From Nitrospina sp. (lineage in GTDB: Bacteria; Nitrospinota; Nitrospinia; Nitrospinales; VA-1), in contig JABHBK010000042.1 in NCBI GenBank assembly GCA_018673915.1, positions 47,063 through 111,062 on the forward strand: a DNA stretch of 64,000 nt, given 5' to 3'. Of the stretch, positions 26,364 to 35,765 are shown piece after piece; positions within the stretch are counted from its first letter, which is position 1, and each line of letters starts with the position of its first letter. The translations under genes were made by a program, and so were the position numbers. Below the pieces are notes generated by a model. It was not told the origin of the DNA, made no database searches, and saw nothing but the letters and a program-made list of their open reading frames with translations.

Positions 26364-27314
26364 ATGGACAACGAACCTATGGCAGAAAATGAACCTAAAG
26401 CAGGATTTTTTGCCCGGCTGAAATCTGGATTGGCAAAAACTCGTTCGAATCTGGCAGGAGGTTTTGAAAACATTGTTCATGGCAAGGCAAAAGTTGGGCC
26501 AGAGTTGCTGGAAGAACTGGAAGAAAATCTCCTTATTGCCGATGTGGGTATGCAGACCACTTCCTTTATTCTGGAGGATTTAAAACGTGAAGTTTCTCAA
26601 AATCGGATACGTGAAAACGCGGAGGTGTTGGGCCAGTTGAAGCAACGCATGGTCCAAGTCCTGTCACAGAACCAGAAACCTCTGGCATTTTCAGAGCACC
26701 AGCCTTTTGTGGTTCTGGTTGTGGGAGTGAATGGTTCGGGTAAAACCACCACAATAGGAAAGTTGGCCCGGCATTGGAAACAGGAAGGTAAAAAAGTATT
26801 GCTGGCGGCAGGGGATACCTTTCGTGCGGCGGCCATTGATCAGTTACAGGCCTGGGCGGAAAGGTCAGATATTCCCTGTATCAGTCAGAAGAGCGGGGCT
26901 GATCCTTCGGCGGTTGCTTACGATGCGGTGCAGGCCGGGGTGGCTCGTGAGATGGATCTTATTATCATAGATACGGCAGGTCGGTTACAGACCAATACGA
27001 ACCTGATGGAAGAATTGAAAAAAATCAAGCGGGTGATTGGAAAAGTCCTGCCAGGAGCGCCCCATGAAACTTTGCTGGTTCTTGATGCTACCATCGGGCA
27101 AAACAGTATTTCTCAGGCGCGACTCTTTAACGAAGCGCTAGAAGTCGATGGGCTGGTAATGACCAAACTGGATGGAACGGCAAAGGGTGGAGTTCTCTTT
27201 AATATATCGGGTGATTTGAAACTCCCCATTCGATTTATAGGCGTTGGGGAGAAGCCTGAAGATTTACAGGAGTTTAATCCAGAAAATTTTGTGGAGGCGT
27301 TAATTCCCGGATAA
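26364..27314 (+). CDS. ftsY: Signal recognition particle receptor FtsY
   Basis: 316 residues with the SRP GTPase NG domain: P-loop GVNGSGKTTTIGKLA (about 116-130), DTFRAAAIDQLQAWA, IDTAGRLQTN and TKLDGTAKGG. The short acidic/basic N-terminal A region is much smaller than in E. coli FtsY. It docks SRP-ribosome complexes at the membrane. GGAG precedes the ATG. Its last 15 bases overlap the 3' end of a convergent PilZ gene. Confidence 0.95.
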   Translation: MDNEPMAENEPKAGFFARLKSGLAKTRSNLAGGFENIVHGKAKVGPELLEELEENLLIADVGMQTTSFILEDLKREVSQNRIRENAEVLGQLKQRMVQVLSQNQKPLAFSEHQPFVVLVVGVNGSGKTTTIGKLARHWKQEGKKVLLAAGDTFRAAAIDQLQAWAERSDIPCISQKSGADPSAVAYDAVQAGVAREMDLIIIDTAGRLQTNTNLMEELKKIKRVIGKVLPGAPHETLLVLDATIGQNSISQARLFNEALEVDGLVMTKLDGTAKGGVLFNISGDLKLPIRFIGVGEKPEDLQEFNPENFVEALIPG

Positions 27315-27842
27315 GGCTTCTGGATAAATCTCTTCATATTCTTCTATTGAGGTATCTGGGTTGTTTTTTTCCAGGGCCGCAAACTGTTGTTGCACGATGT
27401 ACCGATGAATCAAATCTCTATCCTCATCCTTAATTCCTTCAAAATACCGAAACCTGAAGATGTCACCGTTTACCTCATTCCCCTTTTTGACAGAGACCAG
27501 ATAAACTTCTGATTTGATGATAACAGGCTCTTCCAAGGGTAAGGCAAATATGGCGGTAACGGGTTGCCCCCCATGAATCTGCTTGAGTCCTTTGATATGA
27601 CAACCGAAGCCGCTGGCACTCATATCTAGAATGGTTGTGCAATATACATGTTCATCCTGCATGGTAAGGCAAAGATCCAGAGGTTGCTGTGGGTCAACTT
27701 CAAGTCTATAAAAGTCTCTGCGATCGACATTGGAGTCGATAAAAATCTCTCTGGATTTTAAGCGAAAAAGCTTTCTGAGCCAGCGTGCAATGGGCTGGTA
27801 TACAGATTCCCGTTTGGTGCTCGAGTCATATTTGCTAACCAT
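27300..27842 (-). CDS. PilZ domain protein
   Basis: 180 residues with a PilZ c-di-GMP-binding signature: the arginine motif DRRDFYRLEV (about 41) and DMSASGFG (about 74), the expected RxxxR and DxSxxG parts. No membrane helix or enzyme domain is seen, so it is likely a c-di-GMP effector or adaptor. It overlaps the ftsY 3' end by 15 bases. Diguanylate-cyclase-type genes lie nearby at 28.1 and 49.5 kb. Confidence 0.8.
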   Translation of the reverse strand: MVSKYDSSTKRESVYQPIARWLRKLFRLKSREIFIDSNVDRRDFYRLEVDPQQPLDLCLTMQDEHVYCTTILDMSASGFGCHIKGLKQIHGGQPVTAIFALPLEEPVIIKSEVYLVSVKKGNEVNGDIFRFRYFEGIKDEDRDLIHRYIVQQQFAALEKNNPDTSIEEYEEIYPEALSGN

Positions 27843-27890
27843 GAATCAACCTTCCTTTCAACAAATGCAAAGTCACAAAAGCTTGTTTCA

Positions 27891-27908
27891 ATAAATGTCG
27901 GCATTTAT
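27891..27908. repeat. Short perfect inverted repeat
   Basis: ATAAATG (27891-27897), TCGG, CATTTAT (27902-27908) upstream of the PilZ gene on the minus strand. It may be an operator or a small RNA hairpin; nothing else in 27843-28108 looks like a gene. Confidence 0.35.
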
Positions 27909-28108
27909 GCAAAAGAGCTTTAGCTTTGAATTTTTAAGAAAGAAAAATTGCGCAGGTCGAAGCTATTTAGGGGAAAGGGTAAGGAAAAGCGGCGAATGGG
28001 AACTTGTGATAAGGCGAGTCAAAATTTATGTTAATATATGATGGTCTAATATTAGGAATGCGGAATTATGAGCGCAGGATTCATTTGAACCTTTTGAGAT
28101 GTTAAATA

Positions 28109-29065
28109 ATGAAAACTGATAATGATGACCTTTCGGGGATGAAAGTCCTTCTAGTCGATGATGTTCCCGATAATATTGATATTCTTTTCCAAACACTTAA
28201 GTCCAAGAACTACCAAATTTCCATAGCAAATAGCGGAGCCAAGGCTTTAGATCTGGTCCTAAAATTGGGACCCGATTTGATATTGCTGGATATCATGATG
28301 CCAGAGATGGATGGGTACGAAGTCTGCAAAAGGCTTAAAGCCGATGCATCGACCCGGGATATTCCGGTCCTCTTTATTACTGCCAAAACGGAGACAAAAG
28401 ATGTGATAAAAGGCTTTAGGGTGGGTGGTCTCGACTATATTACCAAACCCTTTCGTCTGGAAGAAGTGCTGGCCCGTGTGGAGACGCATTTGAGATTGAG
28501 AAAGACTTTGAGAGATAAAGATAACCTGATTTCTGAATTGAGGGACACTCAGGAGATCTTGATGAACTCAGCTCGTATGGATTTGTTAACCGGCCTCCTT
28601 AGTCGACCAGGTCTGGAAGATAAGCTGGTTCAGGAGCAGTCCAAGAGCCAAATTATGGGAAAAGCATTCTCGGTGATTCTGGCTGATATCGATCATATCG
28701 GCGAGATAAATAGTAAATTCGGGATGAAAATGGGAGATCAAATAATCATTCGTACTGGATCTATCCTGAAAGAGAGTGTTGCAAACCAGGAGTTGGTAGG
28801 CCGATGGAGCAGTGAAGAGTTTTTGATTCTTCTTCCTGAAACAACGTTGGAGGAAGCCAAAGCACTGGCGGAAAAAATTCGTTCCCGCATAGAGAAAGAA
28901 AGTTTGAATTTCAACCAGAATCAAATTTCTTTAACTCTCAGTATGGGAGTCAATCATTGTTTGCCAGATATGGAATGGGATAAATGCATTGCCGAAGCTC
29001 AAGAGTGTATGCATCAGGCAAAAGCACTGGGACGAAACAGGCTGGTGGCTATAGATATGGACTAG
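28109..29065 (+). CDS. Response regulator with degenerate GGDEF domain
   Basis: 318 residues. The receiver (about 9-128) is intact, with the phosphoacceptor Asp in LILLDIMMPEMDG and Lys in ITKPFR. A GGDEF-type domain (about 155-315) has SSEEF instead of GGEEF and no RxxD inhibitory site. Its metal/substrate segment is partly altered (ADIDHIGEINSKFGMKMGD). It is therefore probably inactive as a cyclase and may act as a c-di-GMP or GTP sensor or protein-interaction domain. A close relative with an intact motif is encoded at 49510-50427. cheR follows on the same strand after 62 bases. Confidence 0.88.
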   Translation: MKTDNDDLSGMKVLLVDDVPDNIDILFQTLKSKNYQISIANSGAKALDLVLKLGPDLILLDIMMPEMDGYEVCKRLKADASTRDIPVLFITAKTETKDVIKGFRVGGLDYITKPFRLEEVLARVETHLRLRKTLRDKDNLISELRDTQEILMNSARMDLLTGLLSRPGLEDKLVQEQSKSQIMGKAFSVILADIDHIGEINSKFGMKMGDQIIIRTGSILKESVANQELVGRWSSEEFLILLPETTLEEAKALAEKIRSRIEKESLNFNQNQISLTLSMGVNHCLPDMEWDKCIAEAQECMHQAKALGRNRLVAIDMD

Positions 29066-29127
29066 GCCAGTAAACTTGATTACAAAGCTTTTATCACTTT
29101 CTCATTTCCTTCCCGAGAGGTATAAGT

Positions 29128-29952
29128 TTGTCTATCAGTGCTGACGACTTTCAAATAGTTCAAAAATTTCTATTAGAAAATTCTGGTATTTCTCTTGCTC
29201 CTGGAAAGGAATATTTGGTCGAAGGGCGACTGCAACCCTTGGTTTACAGTGAAGGGTTTGACGATATACACGTGCTAGTTGTTGCGCTGAACAAGAACTC
29301 TGAAAGTGATTTGGGTAAAAAAGTCATAGAGGCTTTGACCACCAATGAGACCTCATTTTTTCGTGACAAGCACCCCTTTGAGACTTTAAAGACAGCGATT
29401 ATTCCGGAGCTTTTAAAAAAAACACAGGCCAATAAAAAGATTCAAATTTGGTCAGCGGCCTCTTCCAGCGGTCAGGAGCCTTATTCGCTGGCCATGCTTT
29501 TAGCTGACTCTTTTTCATGGGTAAAGGACTGGGATATCCGGATTGTGGCCAGTGATATTTCTGAAGAGATGTTGGAAAAATGCCGGTCCGGGTTGTACAG
29601 CCAGTTCGAAATATCACGAGGGCTTCCGGCGCATTATCTTCCCCGGTTTTTTCAGAGAGCCCAGTCCAAATGGCAGATCAATTCGGAAATCAGGGAGCGC
29701 ATTGATTTTTGCTACCTGAATCTCTATGAAGATTGGGTGGGCCTGCCACCTCTGGACATTATCTTCATGAGAAATGTTTTGATTTATTTTGACAAAGATA
29801 CTAAAAAAACAATCCTCGAAAAAGTGATCAAGGTGTTAAAGCCAGGCGGGTACCTGTTCATGGGTTCTGGAGAGAAGCCTGATGGGCTGGAGGAGCATTT
29901 TCAGACGACAGACTTTTCCACCTCCGCCTGCTTCAAGCTTGTGTCCGCCTGA
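29128..29952 (+). CDS. cheR: CheR-type chemotaxis receptor methyltransferase
   Basis: 274 residues. An N-terminal helical domain is followed by the SAM-dependent methyltransferase with IWSAASSSGQEPYSLAM (about 110), DISEEML and FMRNVLIYFD (about 213). It methylates glutamates on chemoreceptor signalling domains. The start is TTG 29128 with GAGAGG seven bases upstream. The chemoreceptor gene lies convergent just downstream and is a plausible substrate. Confidence 0.9.
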   Translation: MSISADDFQIVQKFLLENSGISLAPGKEYLVEGRLQPLVYSEGFDDIHVLVVALNKNSESDLGKKVIEALTTNETSFFRDKHPFETLKTAIIPELLKKTQANKKIQIWSAASSSGQEPYSLAMLLADSFSWVKDWDIRIVASDISEEMLEKCRSGLYSQFEISRGLPAHYLPRFFQRAQSKWQINSEIRERIDFCYLNLYEDWVGLPPLDIIFMRNVLIYFDKDTKKTILEKVIKVLKPGGYLFMGSGEKPDGLEEHFQTTDFSTSACFKLVSA

Positions 29953-30081
29953 AACCCACCTCTGGGCGTGGGGCTCATTGCGAAATAAATTCCTTGAGCA
30001 TCGTAAAAAGTTACCCTTGTTTCGAGCCAAGGTTTTCCGTCCCCACCCAAAGATTTATCAGGATGGCAGCAGCTTTAATTT

Positions 30082-30945
30082 TTAATGGTTGAGCACATCG
30101 TTCTTTGTTGATAGCGCGATAGCGGCGGCTTCCTGGATCATCTCATTCGGAACATTTAATTCTCGCAATGTACTTCCAAGTTGTTCCATGACTTTGTTGA
30201 AATGGGATTCTTTTAGCCCCTTCGCCACAAGGCGTTGATGGGCTTCTCTCATACTTTTTCCTGAATAGTTTTGAGCACCGCCAAAAGCATAAGTTAAGAA
30301 TACTTTCATCTTACCTTTTTGACGATTCATATCGACCCCATCGAAGAAGGGTTTTAAACTACTGTCGTTCATAACCTTGTCATAAAAAACTCCCACGGCT
30401 GCATCCACTGCCCCTTTTCCTCCTATGCGATCAAAGAGAGGTTCTTTGTGAGTAGTTTTGTTTCCTGACTTTTTTTCATATTCTCTGACCAGGTTTTGCA
30501 TAACCATAGACATTTTAGAGAGTTCCTTGGAGGCCATGCCAGTGTCATCGGCACCCTGTTTTGTGCTCCCTGCCGCTTTCGCCACCTCAGCCGTGTTTTC
30601 GGCGATCTGGATGCTTCCCGTTGCCGCTTCTTGGACATTTCGACTCATCTCATTCGTGGTTGCTGTTTGTTCTTCCACCATACTGGCGATGCTGGTGGCG
30701 ATATCATTGATTCGACTGACAACCTGGGTAATGTCCGCAATGGAATCCACCGCTTCTCCGGTATCGGTTTGAATGGCCTGGATCTTGGTGCTAATGTCTT
30801 CGGTGGCCTTGGCGGTCTGGTTTGCCAGTTCCTTGACTTCGTTGGCGACTACAGCAAAACCTTTACCTGCTTCTCCAGCACGAGCCGCTTCGATGGTCGC
30901 ATTTAAGGCGAGCAGGTTGGTTTGTTCGGCAATGGAGGTGATCAC
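30082..30945 (-). CDS. Chemoreceptor, 3' part: signalling hairpin plus truncated haemoglobin
   Basis: The first 160 residues contain the conserved chemoreceptor tip ([19 protein letters not shown]...). The GTG at 30945 is internal, not a real start. Residues about 168-287 match group 1 truncated haemoglobins (GlbN): [17 protein letters not shown], the B10-type Tyr in [15 protein letters not shown], and the proximal-His stretch MREAHQRLV. The distal His of cyanobacterial GlbN is replaced by Lys. A C-terminal heme globin would make the receptor a cytoplasmic O2 or NO sensor. Confidence 0.85.
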   Translation of the reverse strand: MITSIAEQTNLLALNATIEAARAGEAGKGFAVVANEVKELANQTAKATEDISTKIQAIQTDTGEAVDSIADITQVVSRINDIATSIASMVEEQTATTNEMSRNVQEAATGSIQIAENTAEVAKAAGSTKQGADDTGMASKELSKMSMVMQNLVREYEKKSGNKTTHKEPLFDRIGGKGAVDAAVGVFYDKVMNDSSLKPFFDGVDMNRQKGKMKVFLTYAFGGAQNYSGKSMREAHQRLVAKGLKESHFNKVMEQLGSTLRELNVPNEMIQEAAAIALSTKNDVLNH

Positions 30946-33560
30946 TTTAATGACATCACCAATTTCCTGGCTGCTGTCTCCCAGTTTACTGACGATTTGG
31001 TTGGCCTTTTTGGCACCCTCAACGGCATCGGCGGTGACCTTCGGGCTTCACTGGAATTGCCGGAAATTTCCTTGATGCTGGCACTCATTTCTTCTGTGCC
31101 CGTGGCAACGGTCTGGACGTTTTGACTGATTATATCTGCCAAGGAAGAAACCTCGTTAGCCTGGTCGGCAGTAGCTTGCGAATTATTGCCCATTTCAGTA
31201 CTGACCGCAGCCAGTTCTTCGGATGAGGCCCCAAGGGTCTGCACCACCTCAGTGATTTGCATCATGACTGAACGCATTTCATCTGTTTGTTCCCGCTCCT
31301 TTTTTTCCATTTCCAGTTTTTGCGTGATGATTTCCCAGGTCAGCATGGGTCCCAGATAGTTCTGGCTCTCATCAAACAGAGGGCTCACTAAAAGATCGAG
31401 GATTTCTGGCCCTACTTGAATTTGTGCTGTATGCGGAAGGTTTTTAGGGTCGGAAAGAATCTTGCGTTGGTGTGCCGGGTTTTTGTGAAAAATATCGATG
31501 CTTTGGCCGATCATGTCGTCGACCTTGGTTGGAAGATATTGCTCAAGGGTCTTCAGGGTTTTGGCTGATTCCGGATTCATAAATTGCATTGTTAAATCGG
31601 TGTCGGCATACAAAACGTTGGTAGGCATTTGCTTCATTAACGATTCTGACCTGGCCATTTCGGTTGTGGCAACCCGCAAATTTTTCACCATGGTTGACAT
31701 CGAATCACCCAGAGTACCGTTCGTGTCATCTTTCAGGTTGGAGTTGTAGAGATCATTGGTGGCTATATAGCCTGCTTGCCCCGCTACCCACTTCATTTTT
31801 TCTGTCATTTTGGTGAATGCTTCACCCAAATCACCGGTGAGACTCGTATCTAGAATTTGGTTGTTCAGATCGTCATTCGCGATAAGATTTGCCTGCACTG
31901 CCAGCTTTCTCATTTGAGAGTTGAGGTTATCCAATGCATCTGCCAAATCCCCTTTAGTAACTTGATATTTATTTCTTATAAAGCCTGTGGCCTGGTCCAG
32001 GTTTTGTCCTTGTTTAATATTTTCCAACACCTCTTGGGTATCGAGTTGTCCCGCGGCTATTTCCTGAGTTTGTTCCTGCAACAGTTGTAAAGTGGCGAGC
32101 ATTTGATTGGATGATCTTGTTAGATCTCCTATTTCATCAGAACTGGAGTTGTTAAGAGGTTGTTGCTTCAAATCGCCATTTGCAATTTTTTCCACTACGG
32201 TTACTACCCCTTTAATCCTCCTGGAAGTTAAACCTGCTATATATATGGCGATAATTAAAATCACCACTCCCAGACCGATACTGATATATAGACTCATATC
32301 TTTAATAAGGTCTTGAGTGATGAAGGCTTCTGCTTCATCTAATTCTGCCAGGATTCCCCATTTCAACCCCAGTATATCTACAGGACCGTAGGAGCTGAGA
32401 ACTGGAACACTGCGGTAATCCGGGAAGATTTGAAACCCGGATTGCCCCTGAAGGGCTGCTTTCGACCCAAGTGATCGGACTTCAGCAATACCAATGGTGG
32501 TTCCCAAAGCTTTTTGTTTTTCGATGGATTTGGGGTCGACTCCGAGCTTTTCGATGGTGCTGAAATACTCCTTTGGGGTTTCTACAAAAAACCGGGAATT
32601 GTTTCTGAGTTTAAAATCGGGACCCACCATATAGACTTCCCCTGAATCTCCCAGCCCGACTTTTTTCCATTGCTTGTTACTGGTCATGATCGCGTCAATG
32701 CGATCTACCGGTGCCTGAAAAATGAGGACTCCTATCATTTCTCCTACATCGTAAACAGGTGAGGCGATGAAAGACGCAGCGGCATTGTAGGAAGGTTCAT
32801 AGGGAGAAAAATCATCTATCGCTACGAAATCAGGAGCATTGCCGGCAATGGCGGCATTGAACGCACGTCCAATTCCCGAATTACTGTAGGGTCCCGTTTT
32901 TAAATTTGTTGCGTAGTCGATTTCCTTAAAAACAGAGTAAACGATAAATCCCGTATCAGCATCAACCAGGAAAATGTCGTAGTAGCCGAATTTTTCCAGG
33001 TACTGGCGAAACATTGGATGAAATTGTTCATGAACCTGAGTGTAGGAGCTGTAGTCCCCGGCTGTATCCAGCTTTTCTTTTTCTCCGATAGGATGGGTGT
33101 TTTCAGAGATATAGAGAGATTGTAATATTTGAGTCGACTTTTGTTTGGGGAACCAGCGGGTTGCAGCGTCTGATGAAACGCCTGGGGTGTTTTCCATCTG
33201 GTACTTGTAGCGATCCATCAATTTTGAATTCTGGGTATCCCCATGCTTACTTTGCATTTGGTCCTCTACCTGGGAAAATGCGGTGCTGAATCTTCCAAGG
33301 GCATCGACCGTCATGGTGTTTGTGGAAAAAGTGATAACCTGATTGCCAATTTGTTTGAAATAATTTTCGATCTGTAGTTTTTTACTTTCCCTGAGGGAAG
33401 TCAGTCGGCTCTTATTGAGCTCCAGGATATTTTCATGAACGACTTTGGAGGTGGCGACGAAAGACAGGATTAACGGAATCAACCCGGTTAAAATCATTAA
33501 AACGATTAACTTCTTTTTGATATCCCAATTCCCGCCAGTACTGTTCCCAGAATTTTCCAT
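30942..33560 (-). CDS. Chemoreceptor, 5' part (cache sensor, HAMP, PAS, start of signalling domain)
   Basis: GGGGAGGA precedes the ATG. Membrane helices at about 16-37 and 430-452 enclose a periplasmic domain of about 390 residues of the double-cache type. HAMP follows (about 455-510), then a helical HAMP-like array and a PAS-like domain (about 655-770, [18 protein letters not shown]). The methyl-accepting domain starts at about 775. The last 25 residues, after GNSSEAR, are out-of-frame translation caused by the missing base near 31040. The true protein continues in the frame of the 30082-30945 ORF. Confidence 0.85.
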   Translation of the reverse strand: MENSGNSTGGNWDIKKKLIVLMILTGLIPLILSFVATSKVVHENILELNKSRLTSLRESKKLQIENYFKQIGNQVITFSTNTMTVDALGRFSTAFSQVEDQMQSKHGDTQNSKLMDRYKYQMENTPGVSSDAATRWFPKQKSTQILQSLYISENTHPIGEKEKLDTAGDYSSYTQVHEQFHPMFRQYLEKFGYYDIFLVDADTGFIVYSVFKEIDYATNLKTGPYSNSGIGRAFNAAIAGNAPDFVAIDDFSPYEPSYNAAASFIASPVYDVGEMIGVLIFQAPVDRIDAIMTSNKQWKKVGLGDSGEVYMVGPDFKLRNNSRFFVETPKEYFSTIEKLGVDPKSIEKQKALGTTIGIAEVRSLGSKAALQGQSGFQIFPDYRSVPVLSSYGPVDILGLKWGILAELDEAEAFITQDLIKDMSLYISIGLGVVILIIAIYIAGLTSRRIKGVVTVVEKIANGDLKQQPLNNSSSDEIGDLTRSSNQMLATLQLLQEQTQEIAAGQLDTQEVLENIKQGQNLDQATGFIRNKYQVTKGDLADALDNLNSQMRKLAVQANLIANDDLNNQILDTSLTGDLGEAFTKMTEKMKWVAGQAGYIATNDLYNSNLKDDTNGTLGDSMSTMVKNLRVATTEMARSESLMKQMPTNVLYADTDLTMQFMNPESAKTLKTLEQYLPTKVDDMIGQSIDIFHKNPAHQRKILSDPKNLPHTAQIQVGPEILDLLVSPLFDESQNYLGPMLTWEIITQKLEMEKKEREQTDEMRSVMMQITEVVQTLGASSEELAAVSTEMGNNSQATADQANEVSSLADIISQNVQTVATGTEEMSASIKEISGNSSEARRSPPMPLRVPKRPTKSSVNWETAARKLVMSLK

Positions 33561-33830
33561 TTTAAGTTCCTCCCCAAGGACTTTTTTTCTATTTTTTAAC
33601 CTGTATTGAATTGGTCATTGGATTTTGCAAATTTCTCTTTAGTATAGGCTGCAAACTCTGCCGAGGCAACGTCACAAGTAATATCTATGTTTATTAAATT
33701 TACTGTAAATTTTTACACTTGTCTGTTTGTCTTTATTAGAGAAGCTATGGGAGTAGCTAGATAAGAAATAAAGCTTTTAAAGTCAAATGGTTGAGGGAAA
33801 GGTCCAATGGGGGGGGGAGAAGGGGGAGGG

Positions 33831-34433
33831 TTAGCAGGCGAGAGCATCTTGGTAGCTGATTTTGGGAAAACCTTCAAGGGTTGAAATGGGACTGCAGTTG
33901 TATACTTCGACGTCGCTGGAGGCCAGGGTATTTGCACCAAAACTCAGCATTTTCTGCATTTTAGGAAACTCGGTTTGCTCATGGTTTACGGTTTGTGGGT
34001 CCTGACCAAAGAAATGGGTTTTGGGTCCTTCATGTTTTAAGTCCAGACCCAGGAAAAATATTTTTTTAAAACCCATATATACCGCTGCTTGCAAGGCGAA
34101 ATAAGAAATCGTATAACCTGAGTATATTCCTTTCTCCAGGTCGAAACTGAAGCCTTCTCCCCCCAGCAATTTTAAAGGTAACCCTAGAGGTCGTCCTTCA
34201 AGCGTAAATAACTGACGAACCTTTTTATAATCCTCCTGGTAGAGATCAAAGAGGCGGTAATCGAATACACATTGGTAATAAGGGGTTGGATAAATCAGGG
34301 TAGACCGGTTCAATCCCATTGCGATTTTGTTTTTCAATAAAGATAGGTCCAATTCTGCCAGAGATGGACCTGAGGAGAGGATGAAAAGTTTTTTCCCCAA
34401 ATGCAGGTTTTTAAATTCGGATATCTGTTGCAT
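33831..34433 (-). CDS. DUF115/GT42-like protein, possible sialyltransferase-type
   Basis: About 200 residues, taking the ATG four bases after the upstream stop (TAAAATTATG); the frame opens further upstream, within the sialidase-like gene. It has LFILSSGPSLAELD (N-terminal GPS motif), a GLNRSTLIYP stretch, SGYTISYFALQAAVYMGFKKIFFLGLD and CSPISTL. These features resemble both DUF115 (MptE-like) proteins and GT42 sialyltransferases such as Cst-II. The CMP-sialic acid site cannot be confirmed from sequence. It is translationally linked to the sialidase-like gene before it. Confidence 0.65.
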   Translation of the reverse strand: MQQISEFKNLHLGKKLFILSSGPSLAELDLSLLKNKIAMGLNRSTLIYPTPYYQCVFDYRLFDLYQEDYKKVRQLFTLEGRPLGLPLKLLGGEGFSFDLEKGIYSGYTISYFALQAAVYMGFKKIFFLGLDLKHEGPKTHFFGQDPQTVNHEQTEFPKMQKMLSFGANTLASSDVEVYNCSPISTLEGFPKISYQDALAC

Positions 34434-34437
34434 AATT

Positions 34438-35388
34438 TTATTTAAATGAATCCTTTCCATACATGACATACTTAATATTACGGCGATTGTAAGTATAGAC
34501 ACCATGTACCCTATCTTTTATTCCAACAATAAAGCTAGGATAGGAAACTTCTAGTGTTACTTCATCCAGATGTTGGGCATTCTCCCAGTTTTTTCCACCA
34601 TCCTGGCTCCACGATGCGCTCAATGGCCATCGTTGGTGCTCTTCAGTATGGTTGTAGACCACCACCAGATTATTGTTAGCTGAAAAGGCTGAAATTCCTG
34701 ATAGAGGGTTAGGTAGAGAGGTCATTTCAGGATGAGTCCATGTTTCCCCCTGGTCCGTTGAATGACTGATGCGGATTTTTCTGGGATCAGTGGATGGTCT
34801 GAAAAACAGGGTCAATCTTCCACTATCTTCTTTAACGATTGTAGACTGAATAACATCCGGGACTTCAAACCGATAATCTGCTTGCCATTCGGAATAGGGT
34901 GGATTGCTGGAAAGCAGGATGGATTGCCGAGCTCCTTCGTCATAAGCGGGTAATAAATAGGTACCCGAATCCAATAAAACCGGTGGGTGTCGGATCATCA
35001 TCCCTGGCAATTGCCAAAGCTGAGCAGGTTGGGACCATGTAATACCTTTATCATCGGACCAGACTCCCTGCAAAAAAGCATCGTTCCAATAGTGCCCCTT
35101 CAAGATGACATAAAGAAGATGGATGCGTCCGCCCGGGTCTTGAAAGAGTACCGGGTTGCCGGCAGAATATTTTCCTGTATCCAGAATAGTCTCGCTGATA
35201 CTCCAATTATTTTGGTTTGGATATTTTTTTGCAAGGGCAAGAGTAGCACCGGTATGTTCCTTTTCTGGATAGACATACCAAGCAACCATAAGGGTTCCTG
35301 ATTGGGTTTCCAATATGGAAGGACAATGGCAAAACATGCCTTTGTCGGGCGGGTTATGTATAAAATCAGCTTCAACCAGGAAGGCCAT
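34438..35388 (-). CDS. BNR/sialidase-family protein
   Basis: 316 residues forming a beta-propeller with at least three Asp-box-like motifs (SDDKGITW, STDQGETW, SQDGGKNW). N-terminal HCPSILETQSGTLMVAWY matches the exo-sialidase-like family. No signal peptide is seen, so it may be cytoplasmic. Catalytic Tyr/Glu and the Arg triad could not be confirmed. It is linked to the downstream DUF115/GT42-like gene, which suggests a role with nonulosonic-acid or similar glycans. Confidence 0.75.
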   Translation of the reverse strand: MAFLVEADFIHNPPDKGMFCHCPSILETQSGTLMVAWYVYPEKEHTGATLALAKKYPNQNNWSISETILDTGKYSAGNPVLFQDPGGRIHLLYVILKGHYWNDAFLQGVWSDDKGITWSQPAQLWQLPGMMIRHPPVLLDSGTYLLPAYDEGARQSILLSSNPPYSEWQADYRFEVPDVIQSTIVKEDSGRLTLFFRPSTDPRKIRISHSTDQGETWTHPEMTSLPNPLSGISAFSANNNLVVVYNHTEEHQRWPLSASWSQDGGKNWENAQHLDEVTLEVSYPSFIVGIKDRVHGVYTYNRRNIKYVMYGKDSFK

Positions 35389-35419
35389 TTTTTAAATGCC
35401 GAAAACTTTTTAGGGATAT

Positions 35420-35455
35420 CCTTTTATTGTAAAAGGAATAACAGTCGTTTACGAC
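35420..35455 (-). repeat. Two short inverted repeats upstream of the sialidase-like gene
   Basis: CCTTTT-ATTGT-AAAAGG (35420-35436) and GTCGT-TT-ACGAC (35444-35455) lie between the tRNA pair and the sialidase-like start. They could be operator sites or leader hairpins. Confidence 0.35.
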
Positions 35456-35524
35456 AATATAATTTTTATGGCGTTTGGAAACTGCGGGCTGCGTTTTTCT
35501 AGTTGGAGGGGGAAATTAAAAAAA

Positions 35525-35598
35525 TGGAGGCGCCGGGCGGACTCGAACCGCCGATAGAGATTTTGCAGACCTCTGCCTTACCACTTGGCGACGGCGCC
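35525..35598 (-). tRNA. tRNA-Cys(GCA)
   Basis: The complement shows a 7-bp acceptor stem (GGCGCCG/CGGCGCC), a T loop (TTCGAGT between GGCGG and CCGCC), anticodon GCA in CTGCAAA, and an encoded CCA after discriminator T. A run of T follows directly and may end transcription. It is second in a pair with tRNA-Gly. Confidence 0.93.
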
Positions 35599-35623
35599 CT
35601 GCTGGTTACCATGAATGAAAAAA

Positions 35624-35698
<75 letters not shown>

Positions 35699-35734
35699 TG
35701 ATTTAAATGTACTGGGGTGAGATACCCGAGCCCA

Positions 35735-35762
35735 ATTATATTTCTTCAAACCTGATTGTCAA
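35735..35762 (-). promoter_or_regulatory. Promoter of the tRNA-Gly/tRNA-Cys pair
   Basis: Minus strand TTGACA (35762-35757), 16-base spacer, TATAAT (35740-35735), both perfect. It is followed by a G/C-rich discriminator (TGGGCTCGGG), typical of stringently controlled stable-RNA promoters. The -35 overlaps the last bases of the region just past the plsY stop. Confidence 0.8.
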
Positions 35763-35765
35763 ATT

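Larger units (their letters stand above)
30082..33560 (-). pseudogene. Chemoreceptor-truncated haemoglobin fusion gene, interrupted by a frameshift
   Basis: Two overlapping minus-strand frames make one chemoreceptor of about 1159 residues if one base is restored near 31040-31043. Upstream, the frame reads correctly to GNSSEAR and then turns to nonsense. In the other frame, the expected methyl-accepting sequence continues ([14 protein letters not shown], then the hairpin tip), up to a C-terminal globin. The gene is either recently inactivated or the base is a sequencing error; the rest is well preserved, which favours error or a very recent event. Confidence 0.8.

Noticed and set aside
30082..30945. 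Separate short methyl-accepting protein with globin
   Set aside because: Its GTG start falls inside the conserved chemoreceptor hairpin and the missing upstream residues are present in the same frame, so it is the tail of the frameshifted receptor.
31030..31049. Programmed ribosomal frameshift in the receptor gene
   Set aside because: No slippery heptamer or clear downstream structure is seen at the junction; a lost base is simpler.
33600..33700. Flagellar sigma-28 promoter for the chemoreceptor
   Set aside because: TAAAGAGA-N11-TCCAATGA matches the consensus at only about five of eight positions in each half.
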